Source of the DNA: Hyphomicrobiales bacterium
Lineage (GTDB): Bacteria > Pseudomonadota > Alphaproteobacteria > Rhizobiales > Rhizobiaceae
DNA length: 64,000 nt
Direction: 5' to 3'
NCBI GenBank assembly: GCA_900472625.1
Contig: UCIT01000041.1
Location: 68,654 to 132,653 of the forward strand
Under the pieces are notes generated by a model. The model saw only the letters and a program-made list of their open reading frames with translations. It was not told where the DNA came from and made no database searches. Position numbers and translations under genes: made by a program. The first letter of the stretch is position 1, and every line of letters begins with the position of its first letter. Below, piece after piece: positions 10,301 through 17,964 of this stretch.

Positions 10301-10558
10301 CTCGGGGAGGAATTCCACCACAACGGTTTGAGCATCCGATGCGCTCAGATCAACAGGGTGCCACGATCCCTCGCTACAAGTTGGGATAGACGCAGGCTGG
10401 CGGCAGAAACAATCGAACTCCTTCGTTGCGATGGACCGGCGATTCGCAAGCACCTGATTACGCAGGTCGTCGCGATGTCGGATGGTCCCGCATTCCTACG
10501 AAATCTGATCGACAACCGGCCTGATTTTATTCAAGTCGTGTTCGAGGCCAATCGATGA
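7322..10558 (+). CDS. Triple fusion: GT4 glycosyltransferase / Gfo-Idh-MocA oxidoreductase / zinc-type alcohol dehydrogenase-like
   Basis: One uninterrupted frame of 1078 residues joins three enzymes. Residues 1-360 are a GT4 glycosyltransferase (motif FEGLPLAVLEAMSAGLPVVAT around 265). Residues 368-700 are a Gfo/Idh/MocA sugar oxidoreductase with the Rossmann start LGFIGVGGIAQRH and the catalytic-type VEKP near 460. Residues 715-1078 are a medium-chain dehydrogenase with cofactor loop AGAGPVGFMTALFA near 888; I do not see the usual zinc cysteine cluster. An ATG at 8423 (residue 368) follows AAAGGA at a suitable distance, so the second and third parts may also be made separately. Together they suggest oxidation or epimerisation of a sugar plus its transfer. 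The stop overlaps the next start as ATGA. Confidence 0.82.
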   Translation: MVDAKRVVIATDSREPSGLGEHMLELGQGLQRVFDVTFAIIGTDRTGLLRRAARRGMKVKVAEDDEAFQNWLQRAGADLLHVHAGIGWEGHEIAAAGIACNIPVIRTEHLPYLLTDSAQKQRYRSATKSISHHIAVSEASKASYLSEGVPSERITVVRNGVQALRPTRESGSIAGELGIVGKIVLLTVARFTLQKDHASLIRAFPEIQAAVPTAILLLVGAGEEQANLEALVAGLNLTSSVLFLGARTDVADLMHAADVFILPSQFEGLPLAVLEAMSAGLPVVATRIGGSVEALGDDHVYLAEPGSARSIADVVIRALTDADGRKAAGEAGLDRFERQFTASRMVQETTDVYARHIVSNQFSKDHTMTKTRLGFIGVGGIAQRHLNILADFGDIDLVAFADPDLDRADAAASRFGARSYSQHREMLDAEQLDAVYICIPPFAHGTVEFDLIEKRIPFFVEKPLTRDIKLAEEIADKVNEAGLITGVGYHWRYLDTVDEARGLLHDNPAQLLSGYWLDSTPPPQWWWNEEQSGGQMVEQATHLLDLARFLIGEVTEVYGRTGHIDRGDYPGLDVPTVTTANLTFDTGVLANMSSTCLLGWSHRVGLHIFADKLAIELNDHEIMVDVGRGRPVRAADGDPVWREDRDFIDAVRGGRNNIRCPYGDALVTHRLALAVMASAKSGEAIKLPPASFDRNTLSPLQFQQARDHVANLPNGHRIVRSLGVKGPSEAYLFDYEEGPTPDGHVRLETLYTGLSAGTELTFLKNTNPYFYSRFDSGRGVFVRNEPDLQYPVPFLGYMEVARVAESKAAGFFEGQIVAGTFGHKSGHTADPYHETLIAFPDDIDPILGILAAQMGPIAANGILHADAEMFGNQVTSLGSGIAGRPVIVAGAGPVGFMTALFARKAGAAEVVITDPSQFRRGKASAMGLIAMTEDDAWQHAKARWHDSTLGRGADIVFQTRANPESLHFAMKALRPQGTVIDLAFYQGGSPELRLGEEFHHNGLSIRCAQINRVPRSLATSWDRRRLAAETIELLRCDGPAIRKHLITQVVAMSDGPAFLRNLIDNRPDFIQVVFEANR

Positions 10559-12810
10559 CAGGGGAGGAAGATTTGTCACCGGTGCGCATTCTGTTCGTCT
10601 TCGCTTGGCTTGTGGTCGGCGGCGAGGAAACAGAGGTCCGGCTCCTCGCGGCGAATCTTGATCCTCAACGGTTCAAGATCGATGTTGTTGCCTGCTTCCG
10701 AAAGGCTGGCATGCCGGACCAGACGCATCAGCAACTCAAGGCTCTTGGTGTCCATGTTGACACGGCGCCGTACGATCTTTCCTTTGACGACACAGTCTCG
10801 TATCTCGCAGACAAGGTGGCAGGGTATGACCTTGTCGTCTCATGCCAGAACGTTGCGGACATCTACCCCGCTCTGGAACGGTTGAAACTGCGCCCGCCTC
10901 TCATCGAGCACGGTGGACTGGTATCCGAAGCTGAGGCAGGACCCAAACACTTTACGTCGCGGTACGTGGGCGTTTGCCGCACCATTACGGAGGCCGCTGC
11001 AGCCAGGATGCCTGGGCGCCAACACCAAGCTGTCGAAATACCCTCCATGGTGGATCTAAGCGAGTTCGGTGGGGGCCAACGGGACGCCGTTCGGTCATCC
11101 TTGGGAATTGATGAAAGCGATGTCCTGATCGGTTGGGTGGGTAGGCTCGACCCCAAGAAGAACGTTGAAGACTTCATCAATGCGGCGGCTTTCGTCCAAC
11201 AGCGCTGTCCTGAAGCCAGGTTCGTCGTCATCGGCGGCCCCGATGCTTTCCATCCAGAGTATGCTGTGGCGCTCCGTCAACTTGCGAACGCGCTGGGCTT
11301 GGGCGAGACGTTGTCTTTTTTGGGTGACCGAGCAGACATTCCCGACCTGCTGTCAGCAATGGACATCTTTGTCTGGCTTGCCAGGGGTGAGGGGATGCCT
11401 CACGTGATCGCGGAAGCTGGCGCTGCATCTCTTCCAGTGATCGCAACGCCGGATAATGGCGTCCTACAACAAATTCAAGACGGAGTTTCCGGGATCCTGG
11501 TTCCCCATGGAAATCCCGAGGCTGCGGCGGCGGCTATCCAGCGACTGATTGACGCTCCGAGCGCGCGTCATTCCCTAGGGCTGCAACTTCGATCAAAAGT
11601 CGAGACAAGTTACAGTGTCTCGGCAGTCGTACCGCTGTGGGAGAAGCTTTTTTTCGACGTGCTGCGGGAGCGAAAGGCCGGTCAACCCAAAAGGATTTTC
11701 AAGTCTTTTCTACAGGGTGGCTTCGAGTGCTCGACACACCGTCTGCGCCGACGGGACGGCGAACCGCAGGGACGTCGCCTCGACCTCATTCAGTCGACCC
11801 ATCACGACAACCACACGTACCAGGATTATCTTCGGCTGCAGGATTTCGGCATAAGAACAGTCCGCGATGGGTTTCGATGGCATCTGATCGATAGGGCTGG
11901 CGGCTATGATTGGTCCAGCGTGCGCTCGATGCTCAGAGCGGCGTCAATCTCCGGCACGCAGGTAATTTGGGACCTGCTCCACTATGGCTGGCCCGACGAT
12001 CTGGACATCTGGTCGCCGAAGTTTGTCGACCGTTTCGCAAAATTCGCCGGAGCATGTGCAGCGGTCGTGCAAGATGAAACCGACGTTGTCCCGTTCTACT
12101 GCCCCGTAAACGAAATCTCGTTTTTTGCATGGGGCGGGGGAGATGCGGCGTACTTGAACCCGTTTGCGCGCCGACGTGGTTTCGAACTGAAAGTACAGTT
12201 GGCAAGAGCAGCAATAGCGGCCATGGACGCGATCCGCGACGTGGATGTCCGCGCCCGTTTCGTCCACTGCGACCCGGTTATCAACGTTGTCGCTGATCCC
12301 GCCCGCCCCTGGGACGCAGGCGCCGCGGAGGGCCACCGGCTTGCGCAATTTCAAGGTTGGGATCTGATAGAAGGCAGGATCTGGCCGCAGATTGGGGGGC
12401 AGCCCCATTACCTCGATATTATCGGCATAAATTACTACTTCAACAATCAGTGGATCCACGGCGGGTCTCCGATCGATGTCGGACATCGGCAGTACAAGCC
12501 GCTTCGAAATATCATTAGTGAGACGTATGCGCGCTACGGTCGTCCACTGCTGATAGCCGAAACAGGCATCGAGGGAGATCGACGAGCACCATGGATTGCT
12601 TACGTCGCCGGCGAAGCTTCAGCGGCGATTGCGGCCGGCGTGCCATTGGAAGGCGTGTGCCTATACCCCGTTTTGAACCATCCAGGCTGGGATGACGACC
12701 GTGACTGTCAAAACGGTTTACTGGGTTCTTCTGTCAGTTCGAACTTCAGATCCGTTTCTGACGAGAAGTTTGCCGCCACCATCGAGCGCGAATTCTCGCG
12801 TTTCGCGTGA
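10555..12810 (+). CDS. Fusion: GT4 glycosyltransferase / glycoside hydrolase clan A (family 1-like)
   Basis: Residues 1-375 form a GT4 glycosyltransferase, with ARGEGMPHVIAEAGAASLPV as the donor-site motif. Residues about 385-751 look like a TIM-barrel glycosidase related to beta-glucosidases: CPVNEIS carries the likely acid/base Glu and LIAETGIEGD the likely nucleophile Glu. A glycosyltransferase and a glycosidase on one chain could build and trim, or transglycosylate, the same product. No secretion signal is visible. The start ATG overlaps the previous stop by 4 bases, so it is the fifth gene of the operon. Confidence 0.8.
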   Translation: MTGEEDLSPVRILFVFAWLVVGGEETEVRLLAANLDPQRFKIDVVACFRKAGMPDQTHQQLKALGVHVDTAPYDLSFDDTVSYLADKVAGYDLVVSCQNVADIYPALERLKLRPPLIEHGGLVSEAEAGPKHFTSRYVGVCRTITEAAAARMPGRQHQAVEIPSMVDLSEFGGGQRDAVRSSLGIDESDVLIGWVGRLDPKKNVEDFINAAAFVQQRCPEARFVVIGGPDAFHPEYAVALRQLANALGLGETLSFLGDRADIPDLLSAMDIFVWLARGEGMPHVIAEAGAASLPVIATPDNGVLQQIQDGVSGILVPHGNPEAAAAAIQRLIDAPSARHSLGLQLRSKVETSYSVSAVVPLWEKLFFDVLRERKAGQPKRIFKSFLQGGFECSTHRLRRRDGEPQGRRLDLIQSTHHDNHTYQDYLRLQDFGIRTVRDGFRWHLIDRAGGYDWSSVRSMLRAASISGTQVIWDLLHYGWPDDLDIWSPKFVDRFAKFAGACAAVVQDETDVVPFYCPVNEISFFAWGGGDAAYLNPFARRRGFELKVQLARAAIAAMDAIRDVDVRARFVHCDPVINVVADPARPWDAGAAEGHRLAQFQGWDLIEGRIWPQIGGQPHYLDIIGINYYFNNQWIHGGSPIDVGHRQYKPLRNIISETYARYGRPLLIAETGIEGDRRAPWIAYVAGEASAAIAAGVPLEGVCLYPVLNHPGWDDDRDCQNGLLGSSVSSNFRSVSDEKFAATIEREFSRFA

Positions 12811-13012
12811 GGAACCTTTTGTTCAGGCGCTCGCCGCCGCACTCCACCTTTCAACCGGGAAAACCCCTCAACCGGATCTGCGGCGGGAAGGTATTGAAAT
12901 TTTGGGTGCCGATGGGCTTCTGCATGAACAACTCATATGGAACATAGCGAGCTTATCGAGGTTGAGCCATTGGCTGGCAACGAATTCGCTGAGCACATTC
13001 GAGGAGCTTGAA

Positions 13013-13282
13013 ATGGCGACGTACTTTTTTCAGTTGGTCGATCATGACGGGGTGCAGCCGACTGAGATGTCATACGAGTTTGACACTCCAGAGGCCGCAA
13101 TAGAGGAGGGCCGAACTGCCCTCGCGGAGATGGCGGCAGACGGGCTGCCACTTGGCGATTATCACATGCTGTCAGTGGAGGTCTTCGATCATCAACGTAG
13201 GCCAGTTCGGGAGATAAGGCTTATTCTCGAGGAAATCGACAAGACTGTTCCCACGCACCCATCGGCTTTGGCTCACGGCTGA
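13013..13282 (+). CDS. DUF6894 family small protein
   Basis: This 89-residue protein begins MATYFFQLVDHDGVQPTEMS and continues with a DTPEAAIEEGRTALAEMAADG segment, typical of DUF6894 proteins common in Rhizobiales. I chose the ATG at 13013 because GAGGAGCTTGAA precedes it; the upstream extension overlaps the previous gene and has no family similarity. The 200 bases between 12811 and 13012 hold nothing recognisable, so it may be the last gene of the stress operon or have its own promoter. Function unknown. Confidence 0.75.
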   Translation: MATYFFQLVDHDGVQPTEMSYEFDTPEAAIEEGRTALAEMAADGLPLGDYHMLSVEVFDHQRRPVREIRLILEEIDKTVPTHPSALAHG

Positions 13283-13338
13283 GGTGCATTCGCGGTGTAA
13301 CCCGCCCTTTTTCACACCTGCCCCCACTGAAAGTGTAC

Positions 13339-15078
13339 ATGATCCGCGTTGCAATCATCGGCTCCGGTCCCACCGGCATCTATACCCTGCAGGGGCTCAT
13401 CGCTTCTACTCAACCGCTATACATCACCGTGTTCGAGGAAACGCCGGATGCGGGAAAAGGAACGCCCTATCATCCAGCAGTAAACGATCGAGCGATGCTC
13501 GCCAATATCGCGAGTATCGAGCTACCCCCGATCAACCAAAGCCTAGTCGAATGGCTCCGTTCAAAATCTGACGCCGAACTTGAAGCTCTCGATGTAGCAC
13601 GCGAAGCTATCGGCGACCGGGAATTCTACCCCCGCGTCGTCCTTGGAGACTATTTTGCAGACCAGTTCTGGGCCCTTGTGAAGCGCGGCATCGCCGGCGG
13701 ACACACCATTGACGTGAAGGCCAGCCACAAGATCCGAGACATAATACTCGGACATGCGGACGTTGCCTTGAAATACACACGCCGGGCTGGGGGCGAGGAT
13801 GGCGAAGCGAACTTCGATCACGTCGTAATGGCCACAGGCCACGACTGGCCTGATGATACCGAAGTTTCGCCAGGTTATTTTTCATCTCCATGGCCTGCAT
13901 CCGCGATCAAGCGGATCGGGCCGGTGGAAGTGGGGGTACTCGGAACCTCGTTGAGCGGCATCGACGCAGTCGTCTCTGTTGCGACGGCTCACGGCATGTT
14001 TCTTCGCGACGAGAATGGTACGCTTGGTTATCAACCCGCACGTGGCACCGAGGGTTTCCGCATCACGATGATGTCACGCAAAGGGCTGCTCCCCGAGGCC
14101 GACTTCTATTGTCCGATGCCCTATGAGCCGCTGGTCGTCTGCACCAAGGATGCGGTAGAGCGGCTGATATCGGACGCGCCCGATCGGCTGCTGGACGAGG
14201 TCTTCAATCTGTTCAAGCAGGAGATCGTCCTGGCCGATCCCGACTACGCCGCAAAAATCGGACTGGGGCTGGCAACGCTGGAGGATATTGCGGAGAGGTA
14301 TTTCCGTGAGCGAGAGCAAGCCGATCCGTTCGTGTGGGCAGCAAGAAATCTTTCGGAGGCCAAGGCCCACAAGACGACCCGCACCACCGTTCAATGGCGC
14401 TATGCTATTTTGCGCATGCATGAGGTCATCGCACTGGCGGTGCCGCACTTCAATGAAAGTGACCTCAAGTGCTTTCACGCGCATTTCAAGACTGTTTTCG
14501 TCGACGACTACGCGACAGTTCCTCATCAATCGGTGGAGCGCCTGCTAGCCCTGCATAACGCGGGGACGCTGCAAGTCCGTGCGCTAGGTGAAGAGTACAA
14601 CATTCAGCATGACGGCGAGGACTCCGGGGCTACCGTGACCAGGGGAAGCGAAACGGTGAGGTTCGCTGCTTTTATCGATGCCACGGGTCAACATGCGTTG
14701 TCGGCGGCGGACCTGCCATTCCCGAGCCTTCGCCGCTCAGATGGACTAAAGGCGGCGGAGACAAGAACCGGGGACCTCGACGGAAGGATGCTTTTAACCC
14801 GAAGGACTGGGGGAATAGACATCGATGATGACTTCCGTCCTCGCGTAGGCCCGAACCTCACCAATCACCTCTACTGCGTCTCGGTGCCGTTTCTGCTGCA
14901 TAAGCTGCCCTTTGTCCAAGGGATTACAAGTTCGCACGAGATGGGCGCGCGTGTCGCGCGAGCTATCCTCTCTTCGGTGGAACGGGACGGGCGGCTATTT
15001 CAGTTTGATAGGTCTGAAGAGGCAACCAAAATATCTTCGCCAACGGCGATTGAACCCGCGCAGGTCACGCCAACGTAG
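13339..15078 (+). CDS. FAD/NAD(P)-binding oxidoreductase-like protein
   Basis: The 579-residue protein starts with a dinucleotide-binding fold (IIGSGPTGIYTLQGL, residues 6-20) and has a second nucleotide-binding stretch around VEVGVLGTSLSGIDAV (about 195-210). This is the layout of the 'FAD-NAD(P)-binding' family of uncharacterised flavoproteins. A GTG at 13333 is an alternative start. It converges on a decayed MOSC-domain gene (15181-15426). A second, badly decayed copy of this gene (40825-41581) converges on an intact MOSC gene. The repeated pairing suggests that the flavoprotein and MOSC protein once worked together. Confidence 0.82.
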   Translation: MIRVAIIGSGPTGIYTLQGLIASTQPLYITVFEETPDAGKGTPYHPAVNDRAMLANIASIELPPINQSLVEWLRSKSDAELEALDVAREAIGDREFYPRVVLGDYFADQFWALVKRGIAGGHTIDVKASHKIRDIILGHADVALKYTRRAGGEDGEANFDHVVMATGHDWPDDTEVSPGYFSSPWPASAIKRIGPVEVGVLGTSLSGIDAVVSVATAHGMFLRDENGTLGYQPARGTEGFRITMMSRKGLLPEADFYCPMPYEPLVVCTKDAVERLISDAPDRLLDEVFNLFKQEIVLADPDYAAKIGLGLATLEDIAERYFREREQADPFVWAARNLSEAKAHKTTRTTVQWRYAILRMHEVIALAVPHFNESDLKCFHAHFKTVFVDDYATVPHQSVERLLALHNAGTLQVRALGEEYNIQHDGEDSGATVTRGSETVRFAAFIDATGQHALSAADLPFPSLRRSDGLKAAETRTGDLDGRMLLTRRTGGIDIDDDFRPRVGPNLTNHLYCVSVPFLLHKLPFVQGITSSHEMGARVARAILSSVERDGRLFQFDRSEEATKISSPTAIEPAQVTPT

Positions 15079-15180
15079 ACTCTCAGCCGACGGCCGCGGT
15101 GCCGGGCGACGGTTCGAAGTATGCTGGAGACTTCGTCGATGCCGCGCTTCGTTCCTTTGGTTAATGACGCTTTTTAACCG

Positions 15181-15426
15181 ACCGGCTTCCAATGGATCGC
15201 CAATCCAACAATCCTCAAACTCGCTGCTACGCACGACAAAACTAGGACGGAACCTGAGAACATTGGAAATGCTTCTAGTGGTCAGGATGGGCAGTGGGCT
15301 TACGTTGTAGCGCGTGGCATAACGCGCGCCCGCTGCGCCACCACAGAGATATCCGACGCGCCGAATGCCGCATGGAAAACGATGGTGAGCCATCCGCATC
15401 TGCGCCATCGTCCCCGGAGCGGCAAC
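15181..15426 (-). pseudogene. Remnant of a MOSC-domain protein gene
   Basis: The minus strand encodes VAAPGTMAQMR, then FPCGIRRVG, YNVSPLPILTT, RFRPSFVV and FEDCWIGDPLEAG. Each aligns with the intact MOSC protein at 41583-42368 (VAAPETTLRWR, FPCGIRRVG, YKVSPLHILTT, RFRPNLVI, LEDTWVGDELEAG). About 36 residues are missing between the first two blocks and about 12 before RFRP. The Cys-containing C-terminal core is not recognisable. The gene is therefore broken. Confidence 0.8.
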
Positions 15427-15588
15427 GCACCGGTCGGGCCATCGAGGATCACCGCTAGCTGCACTTAATCGATCAACCGCCGACGGGTTGTTGAGACGCC
15501 GGCCTTTCCACAAATACGGTTGTATGCCACGCGGCCACCCGCAATGGAGGGTGACACGCGGGTGGCTGCAGTAAAACGGAACAAGTGC

Positions 15589-17892
15589 TCAGATCGCGCC
15601 TCGGGTTGAAGCGCCTCCCGCTTCGATCCTGACCGGGATCGCCTTTGACGCCGGCGTCTTTGAAAGCTCGTCATGGTGGTCGATCGCATTCAGCACGTTG
15701 CACTCTGGATAGTATGCGGCGATCGTGCCACTGGGAAGATCGTGTCTCCGAACCTCGAGGCCTGCGACTTCGCGTCGCTTGCCGTCTTCGAAATCGCTCA
15801 CCAGCGCGACACGCTGTCCCTGCACAAGCCCCGCCGACGCGATATCGGCCTCGCACATCAAAACGACGTCGCGAGTACCTTCGATCCCCCGGAACCGATC
15901 GGAGTACCCGTAGATCGTTGTGTTGAACTGATCGTTGGATCGAATGGTGACTAGCCGGTAACGTCCTTTCGCGTCGGCAAAGGAAAGGGCGTTGAGCTGG
16001 CCGGGCGTCGTGAACAACGCTTTCTTCTCTGGCGTCTGCCACTCGCGCTCGTGCGCTCCGTTGCCACGATAGAAGCCTCCGGGCTGAAACAGGCGGGAAT
16101 TGTAGTCCTTGAAGTCCTTTGGATAGCTGTACTCGATCAGCGCGCGCACAAGGCCGTAGTCTCCAGTCCATTCGTCCCATTTCAACTTCGGATGCGGGGC
16201 AAGCGTCATCTTGGCGATACCCGTCACAATCGCCAGCTCGCTCTTCAGCGCCTTTGATGCCGGCGTGCGCTTTCCGACGGAGCCGCTGATGTGGGAAAAG
16301 CTGTCTTCGGTAGTGACCGCCTGGTTGCCGGTTGCCTGCATGTCGATCTCGGTTCTCGACAGGCACGGCAGTATGTACGCGACCTTGGCTGGGAACAGGT
16401 GGCTGCGGTTGAGCTTTGTGGAAACCATCACCGTGAGCTCCTGCGCGGCCCAGACACGTTCCATCTCCTTTTGATCGGGCACCGCCCGGACCAAGTTACC
16501 ACCAAGGCTGATGAAGGCCTTAACACTTCCATTCATCAGCCCTTTGACGGCGTCGACGATCGTCGTGCCGTCCTTCGTCGGTGGGTCGAAATCGAAGAGT
16601 TGCTTCAACTTGTCCATCGGAATGAGCTTGGCCTTTTCCGCGATCCCGACGGTTCTTTGCCCCTGTACGTTGGAGTGGCCGCGAACTGGACAGCAGCCTG
16701 CTCCCTCGCGCCCGATATTGCCTCGAAGCAGCAAGAGGTTGACCACCATGGCGACGTTGAGAGCGCCCTGGCTATGCTGCGTGAGGCCCATGCCGTAGAC
16801 GCCAATGACGTTCTCCGCGCCGATATAAACGTCGCCGGATCGACGCAGGTCGGCTTCCTTCAATCCGCTCTCCCGCTCGATGTCGGTCCACGATGTAGCG
16901 CGAACCATGTCGATAAACGCGTCGAACCCAGCCGTGTGCTCGGCGATGAAGTCGACGTCGAGAACGCGTTTTCGACCATCGGCGGTGGCAAGATCGTCGG
17001 CCTCGACAACATGTTTGCAGATGCCGAGGATGGCGGCGATGTCGCCGCCGGCCTTCACCTGATGATACTGGTCGGAAATCTGCGTCTCGTGGCCCGTGAG
17101 CATGTCCACCGGGCTCTGCGGGTTGACGAAGGAGATCAGCCCCTGCTCGAGGATCGGGTTGAACGTGACGATCCGAGCGCCGCGCTTCTTGGCCTCTTGA
17201 AGAGGATGGAGAAAACGAGGGCTGTTTGAGCCGGGATTCTGGCCGAAGAAGAAAAAGGCGTCGGCCTTTTCCAAGTCTTCCCATACGACCGTGCCCACCG
17301 GCGAACCGATGACCTTCATAAGGCCGACCGAGGTAGTCTCGTGGCACATGTTGGAGCTCTGAGGGAGATTGTTGTTGCCATAGAGCCGGGCGAGCAGTGC
17401 GTACAGATAGGAGGCTTCAAGTCCCGCGTGGCCCGAGGCATAGAAGACGACACTTTCCTTCTCCAGTCGTTGCAAAATCTCGGCGATACCTGCGAAGGCT
17501 TCGTCCCATGTGACCTCGACGTAGCGGTCGGTGCCGGCGTCATAGCGAAGCGGGTGGGTAAGCCTCCCGGTCATTTCAAGATCGTGATCTTTCCAGTCGC
17601 GAAGCTCCGATACAGTGTGCTCGTTCCAGAAATCCGGCGTGCAACGATGCGACGTCAGCTCCCATAAGGTCGCTTTCGCGCCGTTCTCGCAGAACTCGAA
17701 CGGGTGATAGTTGACCGGCTTTGGCCAGGCGCAGGAGACGCACATGAACCCGCCCGGCTTGTTCTGGTGGGCGAGGGTGCCAAGCGCCGCCGGTGTCGGC
17801 CAGCTCTCGCCGAAGATGCTGGCGATGCCCTTGAGCGAACCCCAGCCACCGGACGGACCTTCGGCTTCTGGATTTGAAATTGTGTCTGCCAT
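15589..17892 (-). CDS. FdhF/YdeP family molybdopterin oxidoreductase
   Basis: This 767-residue protein belongs to the molybdopterin oxidoreductase superfamily, in the YdeP-like branch related to formate dehydrogenase alpha subunits. Visible signs are CVSCAWPKP near the N-terminus, SSNMCHETTSVGL, FFFGQNPGSNSPR, GMGLTQHSQG and RGHSNVQGQRTVG, and the C-terminal dinucleotide-binding domain (RLVTIRSNDQFNTT). The N-terminus lacks a full four-Cys iron-sulfur motif. I start it at MADTISNPEA (17892), preceded by AAGGATG, rather than at the longer 17937 start. E. coli YdeP is linked to acid resistance. No fdhD is visible nearby, although the family often needs it. It lies beside a MOSC remnant. Confidence 0.85.
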   Translation of the reverse strand: MADTISNPEAEGPSGGWGSLKGIASIFGESWPTPAALGTLAHQNKPGGFMCVSCAWPKPVNYHPFEFCENGAKATLWELTSHRCTPDFWNEHTVSELRDWKDHDLEMTGRLTHPLRYDAGTDRYVEVTWDEAFAGIAEILQRLEKESVVFYASGHAGLEASYLYALLARLYGNNNLPQSSNMCHETTSVGLMKVIGSPVGTVVWEDLEKADAFFFFGQNPGSNSPRFLHPLQEAKKRGARIVTFNPILEQGLISFVNPQSPVDMLTGHETQISDQYHQVKAGGDIAAILGICKHVVEADDLATADGRKRVLDVDFIAEHTAGFDAFIDMVRATSWTDIERESGLKEADLRRSGDVYIGAENVIGVYGMGLTQHSQGALNVAMVVNLLLLRGNIGREGAGCCPVRGHSNVQGQRTVGIAEKAKLIPMDKLKQLFDFDPPTKDGTTIVDAVKGLMNGSVKAFISLGGNLVRAVPDQKEMERVWAAQELTVMVSTKLNRSHLFPAKVAYILPCLSRTEIDMQATGNQAVTTEDSFSHISGSVGKRTPASKALKSELAIVTGIAKMTLAPHPKLKWDEWTGDYGLVRALIEYSYPKDFKDYNSRLFQPGGFYRGNGAHEREWQTPEKKALFTTPGQLNALSFADAKGRYRLVTIRSNDQFNTTIYGYSDRFRGIEGTRDVVLMCEADIASAGLVQGQRVALVSDFEDGKRREVAGLEVRRHDLPSGTIAAYYPECNVLNAIDHHDELSKTPASKAIPVRIEAGGASTRGAI

Positions 17893-17964
17893 CGCCGTCA
17901 TCCTTGATAGATCGATCAGAAAGGGGGGCGCGATCACCGCGCGGCCCCGAGAACGTTTCGAGCT

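Noticed and set aside
16291..17229. 312-codon plus-strand frame opposite the molybdopterin oxidoreductase gene
   Set aside because: It is antisense to a well-supported gene and shows no family-like motifs or ribosome site.
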